A DNA stretch of 64,000 bases from Vicia villosa (taxonomy: Eukaryota > Streptophyta > Magnoliopsida > Fabales > Fabaceae). The notes under the pieces were generated by a model. The model was not told the origin of the DNA. It ran no database searches and worked only from the letters and a program-made list of their open reading frames with translations. Made by a program: the position numbers and the translations under genes. Each line of letters opens with the position of its first letter. Position 1 is the first letter of the stretch. Shown piece by piece: positions 50,201-63,363 of this stretch. The stretch lies in assembly GCF_029867415.1 (NCBI RefSeq), contig NC_081186.1:108626128-108690127 (forward strand). Reading direction: 5' to 3'.

Positions 50201-51339
50201 ATTGATTCGAAGAGTAGTTTGTATACACCACACACACTCCTTAACTTAACAATGTATTTTTTAAAAGGACAAATTTGTGACAGGTTCTCACACCCAATGG
50301 TGCGAAATTTAGGTGGATCAGAATATTATTATGTTGGTGTGGAATAAAAGATTGATGGTAGGTTGATTAAAGTCGTTGTAGAAGCTTTCTGTTATAGTAG
50401 TGAAGGTCTCCGGTAGGTGGAGTACAAGGTGCACCTACAAGGTTAACACTTCAACGCCCAAATGAGTGAGGTCAAAGAGGTGTAACTTGCAAGAATGAAT
50501 AAATTATGTATATTTATGGCGTGTGATCGTGTTTATGTAAAAGTGAAAATTATATTTCCTTTGGAGAGTGTGGCGTGGAGTACTATAGATCATTGGATTG
50601 ATTCCAACTATTGTGATACGCATATACCGAGTTCTAGTGTGCAATTTCTTGGCTAAGGTTCACTTGTTTGTCATCTTTAGGCAGACCCAAAGCAGTTTGC
50701 CCCAAGTCCTTGCTACCACGTATCAAGTAAGAGTTGTTATATAAGTGGTGAGACCGAAGTTCATAATACTTTTCTTTATTGTTTCAAGGCCTTCAGGATG
50801 ACATTCACGTTGGGAGGAGACGAAGGTGTGTTGAGTTAGGGTAGGACACATTGAAAATATGTGTAATAAATGTTTGTCTTGTATCTTAAATGTTTCGCAG
50901 TATAAATCCTTTATGTGGCCCTAAGCTTCTAGGATAAGGGGAAATGTCCTTAGAGTACTTGAGTGACATTACATGATCGATTTCAGATCTGGGTCGTTCA
51001 TCTTGTTTTGGTTCTTCTTTAATTTTTTGTTGCAGATCGTATAGAGAAATCAATATTTCTTTTCATCTTCTACATTTGCAAAGCGCTTATTCTTCTGCGC
51101 GTATTGTTGTATTTGTTGCATATCATTTTGAAGGTCACGGATTGTAACAACATACCCAACCATAATAAAAATGATCTAAAAAATTAACATAGTACACATT
51201 TATAAATTTTATAAATTAAAAAGACTAATTTAATAGTAAAAAAATCAATTTATTGCAAAAATTGAATTTAAATTATCAAAAAATATATTTGATTAATTAT
51301 TGAATTAATTTTACTAACTATTGATATAACTTCATCCTA
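47212..51339. other. Middle of copy B, no genes
   Basis: Homologous to 13053-14852, 19549-20585 and 32228-33520 of copy A, joined without the LINE and LTR insertions. It contains the 51-bp tandem pair (49157-49258) and the pair of old 105-bp direct repeats (about 50061 and 50866). No gene seen. Confidence 0.6.
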
Positions 51340-51926
51340 GAAGGCCTCTTTCGACGATTAAGGTTTTATGGACTCCTCCTCCAAAAGGATGGATTAAAGC
51401 TAACATAGATGAGCTTGCTAGAGACTCTCCATCTTTTGAAGGAATTTTCAGAAACGAAGATGCTTGTCATGTGAAGAGTTTTTGTGATTTCAAGAGTGAG
51501 GGGAATTTTGAATTGGCAGAGTTTTTGGCTGCAATTTTAGCTAAAAACTTGGGTTGGAGGAAGCTTTGGCTTGAAACCGATTGTATGTGGTGAAAGCTTT
51601 CTCTGATTCCGCTCTTGTTCCTTGAAAAATCAGGTCTCGTTGGCTTTATTGTCATGTGTATACTCGCTCTATTGATTTCATGATATCCCATGTTTATACG
51701 GAAGCCAATTTTTATGCTGATTTTCTTGCGAACCTTAGATTGTCCATTAGGTGTTATTCTTGGTTCTATTTTATTCATTCCATTTCAATTAAGGATCACT
51801 TTTTAAACAAAGAAGATATCTCCTAGACTTAAACTTTACTTTTAAGAGATTTTGGTTTGATCCCTTCCGTATTTTGTTCTCCTCTTTTTGTTTCAATAAT
51901 ATTTTCAGTTTGAAAAAAAAAAAAAA
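51340..51926 (+). pseudogene. LINE RNase H relic with poly(A) end (copy B)
   Basis: Counterpart of 33520-34104, with the same RNase H strings (WTPPPKGWIKANIDELARDS, ELAEFLAAILAKNLGW, CADFLAN-like). A small deletion has removed the LIAC part. It ends at a run of A near 51913-51926. It is broken by stops and frameshifts. Confidence 0.8.
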
Positions 51927-52255
51927 CCATAATAATTAAAGAATATGGTATAGCTAAAAGAATAAACTATTTCTACATACAAGTAACATCAAATTTCAAT
52001 CAATTTTTTTAGACTAAAATGATACTGTCCCTTCTCAGACGGTAGTATTTCTTGTTCCTTGTTGGACTAAGCATTTATGTTTTGTCTTCTTTTTCTCCTC
52101 AATAAAGACAACCACATTATTCATCACCCATATATACATATAATAATCTAGCCCACAAACCCAAATTCAACAAGTTTAGATTTTTCATTGGTGTTAGCCA
52201 CTGAAATTCCATAACAGTGATAATTTTGAGTAAAAGATTTGATTTTGACACCAAG

Positions 52256-54202
52256 ATGAAGATGGGTATGAAATTCATGGTTTTTGCAGTGTTGGTGTCA
52301 TGGTTTTGGTCAATTCCTACCTTTGCAGCAGAACAACAACAGAAGCTGAGGTTTGATGAAAATGGAGAATTCAAGATATTGCAAGTGGCAGATATGCACT
52401 ATGCAGATGGAAAGAAAACACTTTGCTTGGATGTTCTTCCTTCTCAAAAGGCTTCTTGTACTGATCTTAACACCACTGCTTTCATTCATAGGATGATCCT
52501 TGCTGAGAAACCTAACCTTATTGTCTTCACTGGTATTCTTAAATTCTTGTTCACTTTTTGGTTTCTAGTTATCATTTGTTTGTAATTGTTTTTTTTCTTG
52601 TGTTTTGGGATAAAATCTATGTGGCACAGATATTTCTAGCACCGATATTTATGAAAAAAGTCCCAGAAAGGAAACACTGACACTTACGTATAATTTATTT
52701 ATTTTTTCATATTATTACTGATGTCCATGTGTCAGAGTGACACCGTCGGTGTCGTGTTTCTGGTATCCGTGTTTCAGAGAATAAAATATGTTCATGTGAG
52801 ATAACCTGTTGTGCAAATTTGTTTTCTGGTATGACAGGAGATAATATCTTTGGGGCTGATTCTTCGGACTCGGCGAAATCAATGGATGCTGCATTTGCTC
52901 CTGCAATTGCATCAAACATTCCTTGGGTGGCTGTTTTAGGAAACCATGACCAAGAAGGAACACTCTCTAGGGAAGGTGTGATGAAATATATTGTTGGAAT
53001 GAACAACACTTTATCTAGAGTCAAGCCTCGAGAAGTGCGCAGCATCGATGGTTTTGGAAACTATAACTTGGAGGTTGGTGGTGTTCGAGATACTGATTTC
53101 GGAAACAAATCGGTTCTCAATCTTTACTTTCTTGATAGTGGAGATTATTTCAAAGTTCCTGAGATTTCTTTTTATGATTGGATCAAACCTTCGCAGCAAG
53201 TTTGGTTCGAGAAAACGTCTGCGAAGCTTCAGGTACTGTCTTGTATGTTCAATATCCTATCTAGTTCTATGTTATACTTGCAATACATTTGACTTTGAAG
53301 ATTAGCTTAATCAAATTATCTAGTTTCTTTTATTGTTTAGTAGCTGCTTATGATTGGAAGTTTCTTTAGATTCTTATGGCCTGGTTGGATAAACAACTTA
53401 ATTTAGCATTTATTAAGTGCTTATGTATAAGAAATTTCTATAAGTCTGTTTTCGTATAAGTTATAAGTTGTTTTCATAAGACAGTTTGGACAGCTTAAGG
53501 GAATGAGGTGAAAACAACTTAAGGATGTCTAATAAGTTGTTCCAATAAGCTCGCATAAACAGACTCGTTTTATGACATAGATAAACTCAAATATTTCGAT
53601 CCAAACAGACCCTAATTCAAAATATGGCTTATTTTTCTGTTTTCCCTTGCTCAAATCAATGTTAAGCACTTAACTTTTGATTTATTCTGCAGAAAAAATA
53701 CATAGGAGGGCATGTGCCTCAGAAAGAAGCTGCTCCTGGTCTTGCGTACTTTCACATCCCCTTGCCGGAATATGCAAGTTTTGACTCATCAAACATGACA
53801 GGTGTGAAAATGGAAACATTTGGCGGTGATGGCATTAGTTCTGCTTCGGTGAACTCTGGTTTCTTCGCAACCTTGGTTGCAGCAGGAGATGTGAAGGCCG
53901 TTTTTGTAGGCCATGATCACATCAATGACTTCTGCGGCAAGCTAATGAATATACAACTTTGTTATGCTGGAGGGTTTGGATACCATGCTTATGGACAAGC
54001 CGGATGGTCTAGGAGATCAAGAGTGGTGGTAGCTAGCTTGGAGAAGACGGGTAAGGGAAGTTGGGGAGATGTCGAGTCGATTAAAACATGGAAACGCCTC
54101 GATGATGCACATCTCACTAGAATTGATAGTGAGGTCCTATGGAGCAAGAGCTCTCGTGGTAAGATATCCTACAACGCTCAGAGTTCTTTTGTTTATTCTT
54201 AA
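52256..54202 (+). CDS. PAP29: Purple acid phosphatase 29-like protein (copy B)
   Basis: Exons 52256-52532, 52838-53232 and 53693-54202. From ATG 52256 it encodes 393 residues; ATG 52262 (391 residues) is the start equivalent to copy A, and both lie in the same frame before the signal peptide. Motifs are VADMHY, FTGDN, VLGNHDQE and FVGHDHINDFCG, with Ile where copy A has Leu. Other differences from copy A include one extra Gln after the signal peptide, GDYF for GGYF, and a handful of single substitutions in exon 3. The frame ends at TAA directly after SSFVYS, the likely ancestral stop. It is a secreted metallophosphoesterase of the PAP29 type, substrate unknown. Introns match copy A closely in sequence. 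It lies 1.4 kb from LHCA2, tail to tail. Confidence 0.92.
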
Positions 54203-55584
54203 ACTATGCTACAGATTGAAAGAGTGTATTTAGAATCATCTACGAAAATTTAAGATTCAATAATTGTGATCAGTGACACGTGTTCATCGGTGTGAAGTAC
54301 TAATAATTTCTTTCTTCTTCGATATCTACGGAGTGCTTCAATGTTCATGCTGTTCTCTCCCTTGCTTGTGTTGTGTTTAATTTATGCATGTCTTGGTTTT
54401 TCTCACAGGAAGCAGTGGCTAAAAACAAATTGGTGGAAATTGATGATTTGAAAGTGATGCAAAGAAGTATTGGTGTATCAACATGGTTACTTTTTTTTTT
54501 TTAATGAAATATTAATATGATTGCGTATTTTGAAAATTCTAATGAGTTGCTATACAAGTTAGTATTGATGAAAATTGGAAACTCTCATACACATAGCATG
54601 TAATGCGACATCAATATCGACACATGTGATTATGTTCAATTTTTCATATTAAGTTCAATTTTTCAAGTTCATTTTTTCCTGTTTTTCATAGCTATTTTTC
54701 AAGTTCAATTTTTCCAGTTCTTCATAGCTATCACATTTGTTATCCATTGTAGATTTTTGACTACTAAACCAGAGAAGTAGTTCTTTTGTCAATTGCAATA
54801 CTATTAAAGAGTTTTTCTTATTCTTTGTTGGTAAATCGGAGCATTTAGGAATTCAAGGCTATGTTTGGAACCCACGACCACAAATTTAAGGAACTTAACT
54901 ATGTTTGGATATTATAAAATGAATGAAATGAAACAGATCATAGTAAAAATTATGTTCCATCATTTAGAAATTTTAAGGATTGGACAAGAGAAGTTCTTCA
55001 TTTTGCCCAAATCAGAGGGAAAGAAATATAGTGGTAAGAGATAGAATTAAATGAAATTCATACCACTTCATTCCCCTCCATCCAATATTAAATTATTCAA
55101 ACAATGAAACACCGTTTCATTTCATCTCATACTGCTCCACTTCATCAGATTCCATCAATCAAAACAAAGCCTACATATCTTTCATTTTGTGTCACACTAA
55201 TCTTAAGGAATTCTTGTTATTTTGTTGTTAAAAGTTACAAAATTCACATCCTTTTGAATGAAGATTTAGCAGGTTATAGCCAGGACAGTCTATTGTCCCC
55301 TGCATTAGTTGCCATTAGATGTTATCTCAGTCTTTATATCATCCATGCAAAAATCTAATTTGTTACTTCTTGGATTTACATTCAAGCCATCTAAACTTAT
55401 AAATAGGTAGTATTTATACATTGAACCATCAACCTGTGCATCATATTGAATTAGGTAACCATTTTACAAGCTTTCACCAACATAAACACTCCCTAAAAAA
55501 ACATGTAACCCTTACAACTTGCTAAAACATGTTCACCATTTGTTTCTCCAAGGTTTAGAGTATCATAGTTGTCTTAGACCCTTC
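54203..55584. other. Spacer between PAP29 copy B and LHCA2
   Basis: 3' flanks of two convergent genes. No additional coding frame. The empty Stowaway target site is near 54731. Confidence 0.6.
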
Positions 55585-56958
55585 TCACTTGGGAGTGAAA
55601 GCCTGTAGAAGCAATAACAGATATAATCAGCTCAAACAAATCCAAAACGATAATAATGTTTTATACCAATTCGGTTAATTCAAGACAAATAGTTAACAGC
55701 TATAATAGTTCGGTTCAGGAAGTTCAGGTTCCTTCCTGAACCGAACCATGAAGAATATGCAATCTAGGAGTAGAGGATGTTGATGGAACTTACAGCAAAA
55801 ATAGTAGCGTGACCGGGATCAGCAAGGTGAGCAAAGAGGTTATCGATAGGACCAGTGCCGGTGTAAATGTGCTGGAACCAAGCTCCCATAACAGCCAACA
55901 TAGCCAATCTCCCATTCTTAATCTCCTTAGTTCTCAACTCCTTAAGCTTCTGAGGAGAGGCATTTCCCCAACCCAATGGATCAAACCAAAGTCCACCAGG
56001 GTACCCTACATCAGTTCCTGTGAGCTTGTTGTTTGGAAAGATAGGGTCGGTGTTGACACAGCCTGGATTGAGGATGTCAGCCCATCTTCTTCCCTCGGCC
56101 CAACCGATGAAAAGAAGCTCGACTATGAAGAGTGTGGTAGTGTCTGTGAAATACTCTTGCTCTCCAGCAGTATACCATGATGGTGTGTTCAAGATGCCAA
56201 TCTTTGTTAGGAATTCTGGAATGAAAATTCCAGCTGCACCTAACATTGCCCATCTGCAGTGTACAAGCTCAGCTTGAACATTCCACCTCAAACTCTCTGG
56301 ATCAGATCCTGTTCAATCATAACAACCAACACTCTTTTTATGGTCACTTGAATTCCTAACAAGGAAAACTATTCTACAAGTTACAATCCCTAAATGTAGT
56401 ACTCCTACTAAGCACAGACACCAGACACAAACACAGACATCAGACACAATACTGATGGTGACATGTCTGACTTTGCTGACTAAATTACGCGAATTAAGAA
56501 TCCGGGATCGATTAGGCGACATAAAATTTGGGTAGTGATTGATTAAAACTTACCAAGACCAAGAGGATCAAATCCAAAATCTCCTGGGAGACTTCCATCA
56601 AGCCATGGAGGAGGGGTGCTACCAGGGAACCACAGAGGTCTATCAGGCTCAGCAACTGTACACACAATTGTAGTAGATCTTACTCTAGAAGATGATGCAG
56701 TGCTGTTATTCACTTTCAGTTTCCTCCCAAGAAAAGCTTTTGAGGGTCCCAAGGGTGATCCATTCTTCTGAGAACTGCATGCAGTTTCACATATACATCA
56801 ATATTTATCTATAGCTTGAGTTTCAATATACATGAAATAGTTCATAGAATGTTCACATGATTGCTACATATGCTAAGGTGATTAGTGTATTGAGAAACTT
56901 GCCTTGGAGTAGAGATGGCAACAGCTGTAATGGCAGAAGAAGCACAAGCAGAAGCCAT
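55585..56958 (-). CDS. LHCA2: Photosystem I chlorophyll a/b-binding protein, LHCA2
   Basis: Four exons on the minus strand: 56903-56958, 56554-56774, 55794-56308 and 55585-55602; 269 codons plus stop. Residues 1 to about 55 are a Ser/Ala-rich chloroplast transit peptide ([16 protein letters not shown]). The mature part carries [30 protein letters not shown], the first helix [20 protein letters not shown] with its chlorophyll ligands, [34 protein letters not shown], and the third helix [20 protein letters not shown]. It ends [11 protein letters not shown] plus AFTPK from the last exon. The protein binds chlorophyll and carotenoids in the outer antenna of photosystem I. Intron 1 has a GC donor (CCAAG|GCAAGT), the only in-frame reading; it joins AG|T to make Ser. 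The last exon is just 18 bp. Family and subtype assignment are secure. Confidence 0.96.
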
Positions 56959-57061
56959 GACACAGGACTTGTCCTCAAGGGATAAAAGTGATTAAGTGTA
57001 GTGAGTTTGTGGTTGATGTGAATGAGAAAGAAAATATGCAAATTTTTATTAATGTATGCAA

Positions 57062-57140
57062 TGTTTCTTATCTTGAAGGATAATGTGAATTTGATAGTAC
57101 ATCATGTGTTGCCATGTGGCATGAAGAATCTCATTGGATA
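57062..57140 (-). promoter_or_regulatory. Possible light-regulatory motifs upstream of LHCA2
   Basis: On the minus strand, upstream of the ATG at 56958, there is a GATAAG I-box (57067-57072), a CCACATGG-like element near 57112 and a CCAAT box (57133-57137). The I-box and CCAAT motifs are common in Lhca/Lhcb promoters. The motifs are short, so this is only suggestive. Confidence 0.4.
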
Positions 57141-57339
57141 GGTTTGTAGTGAAAAATCAGAATCTTGTGGTTCATATTTGTCAGACCAAGTATCTGTGGT
57201 TTACATTGGCACTTACATTGGCACCACAGAAAGAGAGATTCTAATATGTAGAAATGGAAGGAACCAATTTTTATATAACTCATTTATATAAGCCAATTTT
57301 TAGAAAATATAAAAAAAAAATTATGCATTGAAGGTGGTG

Positions 57340-57498
57340 TGGATAGTATCATCTTTGGGACACTCTTTAAGCATACTAAATAAAGAATGTATTTTTTATA
57401 AAAGTCAATATTTTAATACATTAAATACACATATTTTTACAAAAACTTACCACTTTAATTACTTGAAGAGTGCCATAAGGGGCACTAGTTAGCATTTT
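57340..57498. mobile_element. MITE fragment related to 9405-9563
   Basis: It shares TTGGGACACTCTTTAAG with the left part of the 9.4-kb element and ends, on the other strand, with AAAATGCTAACTAGTG. The inner strings ggcactctt and its inverse allow a stem. The left terminus does not match well, so it may be truncated. Confidence 0.5.
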
Positions 57499-57878
57499 CC
57501 GTAGTGTTTATGATAGCAAGTGAGTCAGAACTAAAAGAATTATTATTAGGTCATTTTGGATTAAAGATTGGGGAGGCTTATATCTAGCACCATTACAATT
57601 AGGCACGACTCTTTCAGCAGAATAAAGAATATAATTAAAGTTTCAGTAGTAAATAAACAAGCACGAGATAAAGTGTATCAAGTTTCGGATGAAAGTGATA
57701 AATAGATTAAATCAAGTGTTAGACAAACGTTAATCAAGCAAAAGAACTTAAAGTTGTGAAGATGTGAACTTGAAGTTGTGAAAGCTCGTATAAACCAGTA
57801 TTTAGCATTTTATCTTTTATTATCAGCTAATTGTAAATGAAGTATGAGTAGGTCTTGAAGTACTAAGGTAATGTGCGG
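57499..57878. other. Intergenic, no gene seen
   Basis: Sequence between the MITE fragment and the LTR-like block. No coding content recognised. Confidence 0.5.
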
Positions 57879-59760
57879 TGTCATACCCCAATTTTGACCC
57901 TAATAATCCTCAATCACTTTTGCATCCATACAACACATTCAAGATCATAATCTTGAGAAATGACTCTTGACTTTGTGTTCATCTTGTCTTTGAGGAATCA
58001 CCAAGCACCAATGTTTTGTTTAGCTTGTGAATATTTCTTTTTTATGTTATACTAACCAAAATACAAAGAGATATCTTGTTTGGTTTAATGCTTTATAGGT
58101 GTTGAGCCAAGTGCATCCATCTCCTTTCCTAAATTAGAGTTTTGAGGACCGACTCTCAATCAACTGGTCATCCATGGAAGCTTAATGTCTTGAATTTCAA
58201 AGGAACATTCTCACCGTCAAAATATCGTGTTTTGAGTTTATTCTAACTTCATTTGATCAAGTTCATCGCAAGATCATGTGGCTTGATTCATCAAGAGACT
58301 ACATAGGTTCACGTGTTTATTTCCATGCCTTCTTCAACAAGTTTTATCAAGCTATGAGCCTCGTCATCAATTGTGCTCCAAGATAATATCATTTCAAGGT
58401 CTTATATACCTCCTCATGCCTTATAATGCAAGAAAAGTTCAAGGGGTTCAAAATTGATTTAAGAAGTTTGACCTAATTTGGCAAGTCATTGATTCTATGA
58501 TCAAAAGTACATTACTTTCTCAATTTTCAATATTTTTGAGTGCTTCTTTTTGCAAATGATTCTCCCTGACATCATCAACAACTTCTCTTCACAAGTCAAG
58601 AGAAAATTTAGTGAAGAAAGTCATCAAAGAGGTGAAAAGATCATAGGTCCTCCTTTGAAAGTGCAAAGAAGTTTGTGTTAACTTCAAATAATTATAACTT
58701 GCTCAATATTTATCATTTTGAGCCCACTCTTTTTGCATAGTAATATTGAATGAGTATATTTCAATTCATCTTTAAGGGTCAAGGGCCAATTTTTAATGGA
58801 GGATCATGTAAGTTAGAAAAACATTACAGGTCATCTTGTGGACTTAGTGAAATTTCAAGTATGGCATGCTTATCTTTAAAAGTGCATAACTTACTCATCT
58901 TTCACAATTTATGGGTGGTTCTTTTTGCCAAATGTACCTCTTGAATAGAGGAACTTTCATCCTCAAGGGTCAAATCCCAATTCATGATCCAAAGTATTCA
59001 AAAATCTAATGCCCTTTGTGCACAAAATCTGGTCATGACATGTTTGGGCAAAGTTAGGCCTAGTTTTTCAAATTTTGACCTCAACCTCCCAAGATCATAT
59101 CTCTCACCTCAATCATCCATTTGATCTCATTCTTTTTGCATTATGTTCTATGTAATGAGGAGAGTATTTGACCAAAAGAAATTCACAAAACGCATGAGCC
59201 AATTTCAAATGGCCTTGATGTGAAAATGGTATCTCAACTTTGAGTTTTAATACACAATCATTTTGGTTATTTCCCTTAATCTTCAATTTTAAGCCAAATT
59301 AAGTGTTGTTTTTGTGTCTAATCAAGTTAACAAACTTTTATAAGATGTTTAGCATTGTAAAACGCAAGGATTGAATGAGTTTTGATCAAGCTTGAGTCAC
59401 ACTTTTCTCCTTACGAGGGTGTACAAGATTTGATCGATTCTCTTATCATTCACTCCACTTCAGCATTCCAACTCACTACGTCTATAAATAGTGACATTCT
59501 CCCATCATTTTGCAAGCTTTGGAGAGCCAAAAAACCCCTGTCAAACTTTCTCTTGAACCTCAAAAATTCTAAAATCGAATTCACGCTTCCCTTGCTTCCA
59601 GTCCTTCTTTCTTGACTTAAAAACCTTCATTGAACTTTCCTAAAGCTAACCAAACCTTCATTAAAAACCTTCATTGAACCTTCAGCATTCCAGTACTTCA
59701 TGGTTTCAAAAATGAGCCCAACCCAGTTACCAATAGGCCCAATGGACCAAGACATTCATT
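57879..59760 (+). repeat. Ogre/Tat-like LTR fragment (truncated or solo)
   Basis: It starts TGTCATACCCCAATTTTGAC, a typical first stretch of legume Ogre/Tat LTRs and similar to TGTCGCACCCCAATTTTTGAC of the intact element. About 1.9 kb of non-coding sequence follows, with recurring phrases such as ataacttgctcaatattta and cattttgagcccactcttttt. No gag or pol is adjacent, and I see no matching second LTR or CTACA-type end, so it looks truncated near 59.75 kb. Confidence 0.6.
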
Positions 59761-61425
59761 TATTTTAATATTATATTTTTAAATATATAAAAAAGATGTA
59801 ATGGATAAAAGCTACCTAACATAAGTAGAGAATAATGATAAACTTAGTTAAGTCATATATAAAATATTCTTCAAATCAACATCCATATATATGAATCCCA
59901 CGAAAATATCTATGTAAAAATAGAGAGAACATGAATAGATGAAATACCTAAAATCACATTTTAAGAATAACTATTCAAACAAATTTTTCATTTGAAACTT
60001 TTATAAAAAATTTCTTTGTAAAAAAATTTTTTCGCAAAATTTGATAACACTATAAAAATCATTTTTAAAAAAAGCCAAAACAAACGGTCCCTAAACTCAT
60101 GTTCTTTTACCCTTTACCTCATTTTATTGGATGGCTATATTTGATTAATCATTAGGTTTATTATGATTTCTATTTCAAATATTTCCTTTTTTTAAGATTT
60201 GTTTTATAATCAATGATTTCTATTTTAAATATTTCCTTTTATGAAGATTTTTTTCTTCAAAGAATGTTTCTCTATGTCGATGAATATTTGTGGCCGTTCA
60301 TAATTTACAATTTTTATTTTATTTTTCAGATAATGGATAATTAAATTGAGTGTATGACTAAAATTTTGAAATAAAATATAAAAATTATAATATGAAATAG
60401 TAAAATTACATTTCAAATAAAAATTATCAATTTTTTTCTTTTTGTATTAATTATTATCATAAAATATCACAAAAAATATCTCATATATGCCAATACCATT
60501 ATTTTCAATGACTTTATATCCATTAAAAATATTAATGGGTTATGAAGCTAATAAAATACTGTATACTACAAGTATATCATATTTATTTGATATAATTGTA
60601 TCAAAAATCACAAGAAAATATGACAAATATTTGTCATTAATAATATAAATATATACATGATACAAATATTTAGGTTACTCTTTCACTTTACAAAATAAAA
60701 ATATTAAAATATGACAAAGTATTTGTCATTAAATAATTTTTAAAATATTAGAAAATAACAGGACTAATATGTATGCATAAAAATTGTGAAACCAAAATAT
60801 GTCATTTTTTATAGGGACTAAAATTAAAATTTAAGATATTTAAAGGGACCAAATGCATATTAAACCAAATAAGAAATAGGTACATAATTAATATATTAAT
60901 ATATTTTAGCGACATTCTTTTCCAATTTCTAAAAGTATCAAAATAATTTTATTCCTTTCAAACTTATAACTTTTAAGTTTTATAAAAATAAGAAAACAAC
61001 AATTTCAAAACAAATAAACTTATCTAAAATAAATGTATGATACACATCAAATATATCATTCTATAACTATTTAATAAATTATCTATGATATTTTTGTTTT
61101 TTTCTATTTTAAATTATAATATAACATCTAAAATTATAAGATGATAGGGCTTTGGCCCTCCTTTATACCAAAATAAAATAAAATTATAAGATGATATATT
61201 ATATATTTGACACCATTGGACTCTAGCTCTTTTATGTTTTTTTTACTAAATGTTTATCAAATTCTGGCATATCTTATGCCTTATTTTAAAGTTTAAAAAT
61301 AAATATACAACGGGAATAATGTATTTTTTTAAAAAATTATTTAGGTTACTAATAAAGAAATAAACGAGACAACTATCTATATATTACACAAAAAAGCATA
61401 AGTAATTTATGAACTGAATGACATT
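59761..61425. other. Intergenic, very AT-rich
   Basis: Long A/T runs and no coding frame of note. Confidence 0.6.
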
Positions 61426-61728
61426 AAAATTATATGCTAATATTAAACATTCATAACTATTTTATGATCACCAAAACAAAATTATTATATAAATATTTTA
61501 ATCTTTTTTACTAATTGTGTGATCATGAATGAAAATAGAAATTATAATAGAATGAAACATAAAATAAGAAGTATATAAAATTATATGCTAATATTAAACA
61601 TTCATAATTATTTTATGATCACCAAAACAAAATTATTATATAAATATTTTAATTTTTTTACTAATTGTGTGATCATGGAAATAGAAATTACTATAATAGA
61701 ATGAAACATAAAATAAGAAGTATATAAA
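61426..61728 (+). repeat. Tandem duplication, two units of about 151 bp
   Basis: The unit aaaattatatgctaatatta ... aagaagtatat stands at 61426-61576 and again at 61577-61728 with a few substitutions and a small deletion. It is AT-rich with no coding content. Confidence 0.88.
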
Positions 61729-61934
61729 AGGAAAAGAAATCAATAAAAAATTGGATTAAAAAGTGGAACCAATAAGACAATATATATTATAACATATTAA
61801 AACATACTTAATGATATTCAAATTTAAATTTAGGACAAATTAAATAAATTATTTTATACTATTTTTATTTATAGTAGTTTTATGATCATTATTACGTTTT
61901 ATTTTTAATAAAATTAGATCCTTTATTATGATAA

Positions 61935-62400
61935 CTAGTAAAGGACCCGTGCGTTCGCACGGGTCACGCAAAGTCGAGATATATACGAATTAAGAGGAAA
62001 AAAATGTCTTAAATGATAATTGTCATATAAATATCAATTTAATTTTTTAGGTTGGAGTTGTCATGATATACATAGAATTTACGTTGAAGAATTTATGAGT
62101 ATAATTGTATCAACAATTGACTTTTTTTCATTCATAAAAGGTGCAATGCCCGCGTGTCCTCTACGTCTCACATCTATGGTTTTGAAGGGCGGGGTAACGT
62201 TTTATGACTCATGTATCCATTTATAAAAATATTTGAAATTCATTTTCATTTATATAAAAAAATTGTATCAACATTTGACTTTTTTCCGTTTATAAAAATA
62301 TTTGTAACTTACTCCTATTTATAAAAATAATTGTATCAATCGTTGACTTTTTCCTGTTTTTAAAAATATTTGTAACTTAGTCCCGTTTTTAAATATTAGT
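61935..62400 (-). mobile_element. Second Helitron 3' end with internal repeats
   Basis: On the minus strand the hairpin ACCCGTGCGAACGCACGGGT (61947-61966) is followed by CCTTTA, CTAG (61935-61938) and host T, the same terminus as the Helitron at 44535. The body extends to the right. Its 5' end (TC) could not be placed, so the end coordinate is provisional. Within it, three repeats of a block with ttgtatcaa...ttgactttttt and ataaaaatatttgtaactta stand at about 62104, 62262 and 62330. Confidence 0.7.
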
Positions 62401-63363
62401 ATTATTGATTAAATAATAATGAAAACTATAGCAAAATTTATAAATTATATATAAATATAAGTATTTTTTTATGAAATAACAATTAAAAAAGTTTAATAAA
62501 TATTTATTGATACCGGAAGATAGTTTTAAACAATTGTGAAATTATCGATCTATCTTTTTAAAATAATTTTGTAACTTGGCATAATCCAATTAATTATTAG
62601 TTGTCAATGTAAATTATTTTTTATTTTCTTAAAAGTAAAAGAAAAAAATAATTATTTTGTATTTAGCTTTTTAATTTGAATTTCCATTAAAAAAAAATCT
62701 AATATTCACGTTTTCAATTAACCCACTTTTAAATTAACTCTCATTATCACAAAAATGATTTAACCTACAATCATGTTTCCAAAATATTATTTTCAATTGA
62801 TTTATAATAAATAATAAAAATTAAATTTTTAATATTTTTTTATTACAAACTCTCCATTCATTTATGAATTTTGTGTGAATGGAGAGTTTCTAATAAAAAA
62901 TATTAAAACCCAATACTTAGCACCTCTATTAACGCTAGTTTTTTCACATCCGATATTCTTACATTTCCTTATTTATCCCAATCACTTAATTGAATTTATT
63001 TGTACTATTAATTAGTCCGTCATTAATAATAATTATAGTAGAATTAATTTTTAATTAATAAGTCTTTAACGCAAAATGACATTTAGGTACTAAAAAAGAT
63101 TATTAAATTGTTTTAATTAGGATAATTAAGTAAAATTGATAGTATACTATTTTATTGTATTAAAAGTAGATTGCATTAAATATATTTATTTAAAAAATGG
63201 TTAATAAATTTAATAGATTTATTTTATTTATTAATCTTTAAATAGTATCATAGTATCATATTATCATGTTGATTAATCTTTTTCATAATAACACTTGTGA
63301 AAATAAGAAAAAAAATGAAATCTGTTAATAATATTTTCAAAACTGTAATAATAATTATAGAGT
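62401..63363. other. Intergenic, AT-rich, possibly Helitron body
   Basis: No gene recognised. An inverted pair ccattcattta/taaatg...gaatgg around 62852-62890 could form a stem. Confidence 0.5.

Noticed and set aside
55809..56180. Plus-strand frames across LHCA2
   Set aside because: They are antisense shadows of the LHCA2 exon 3.
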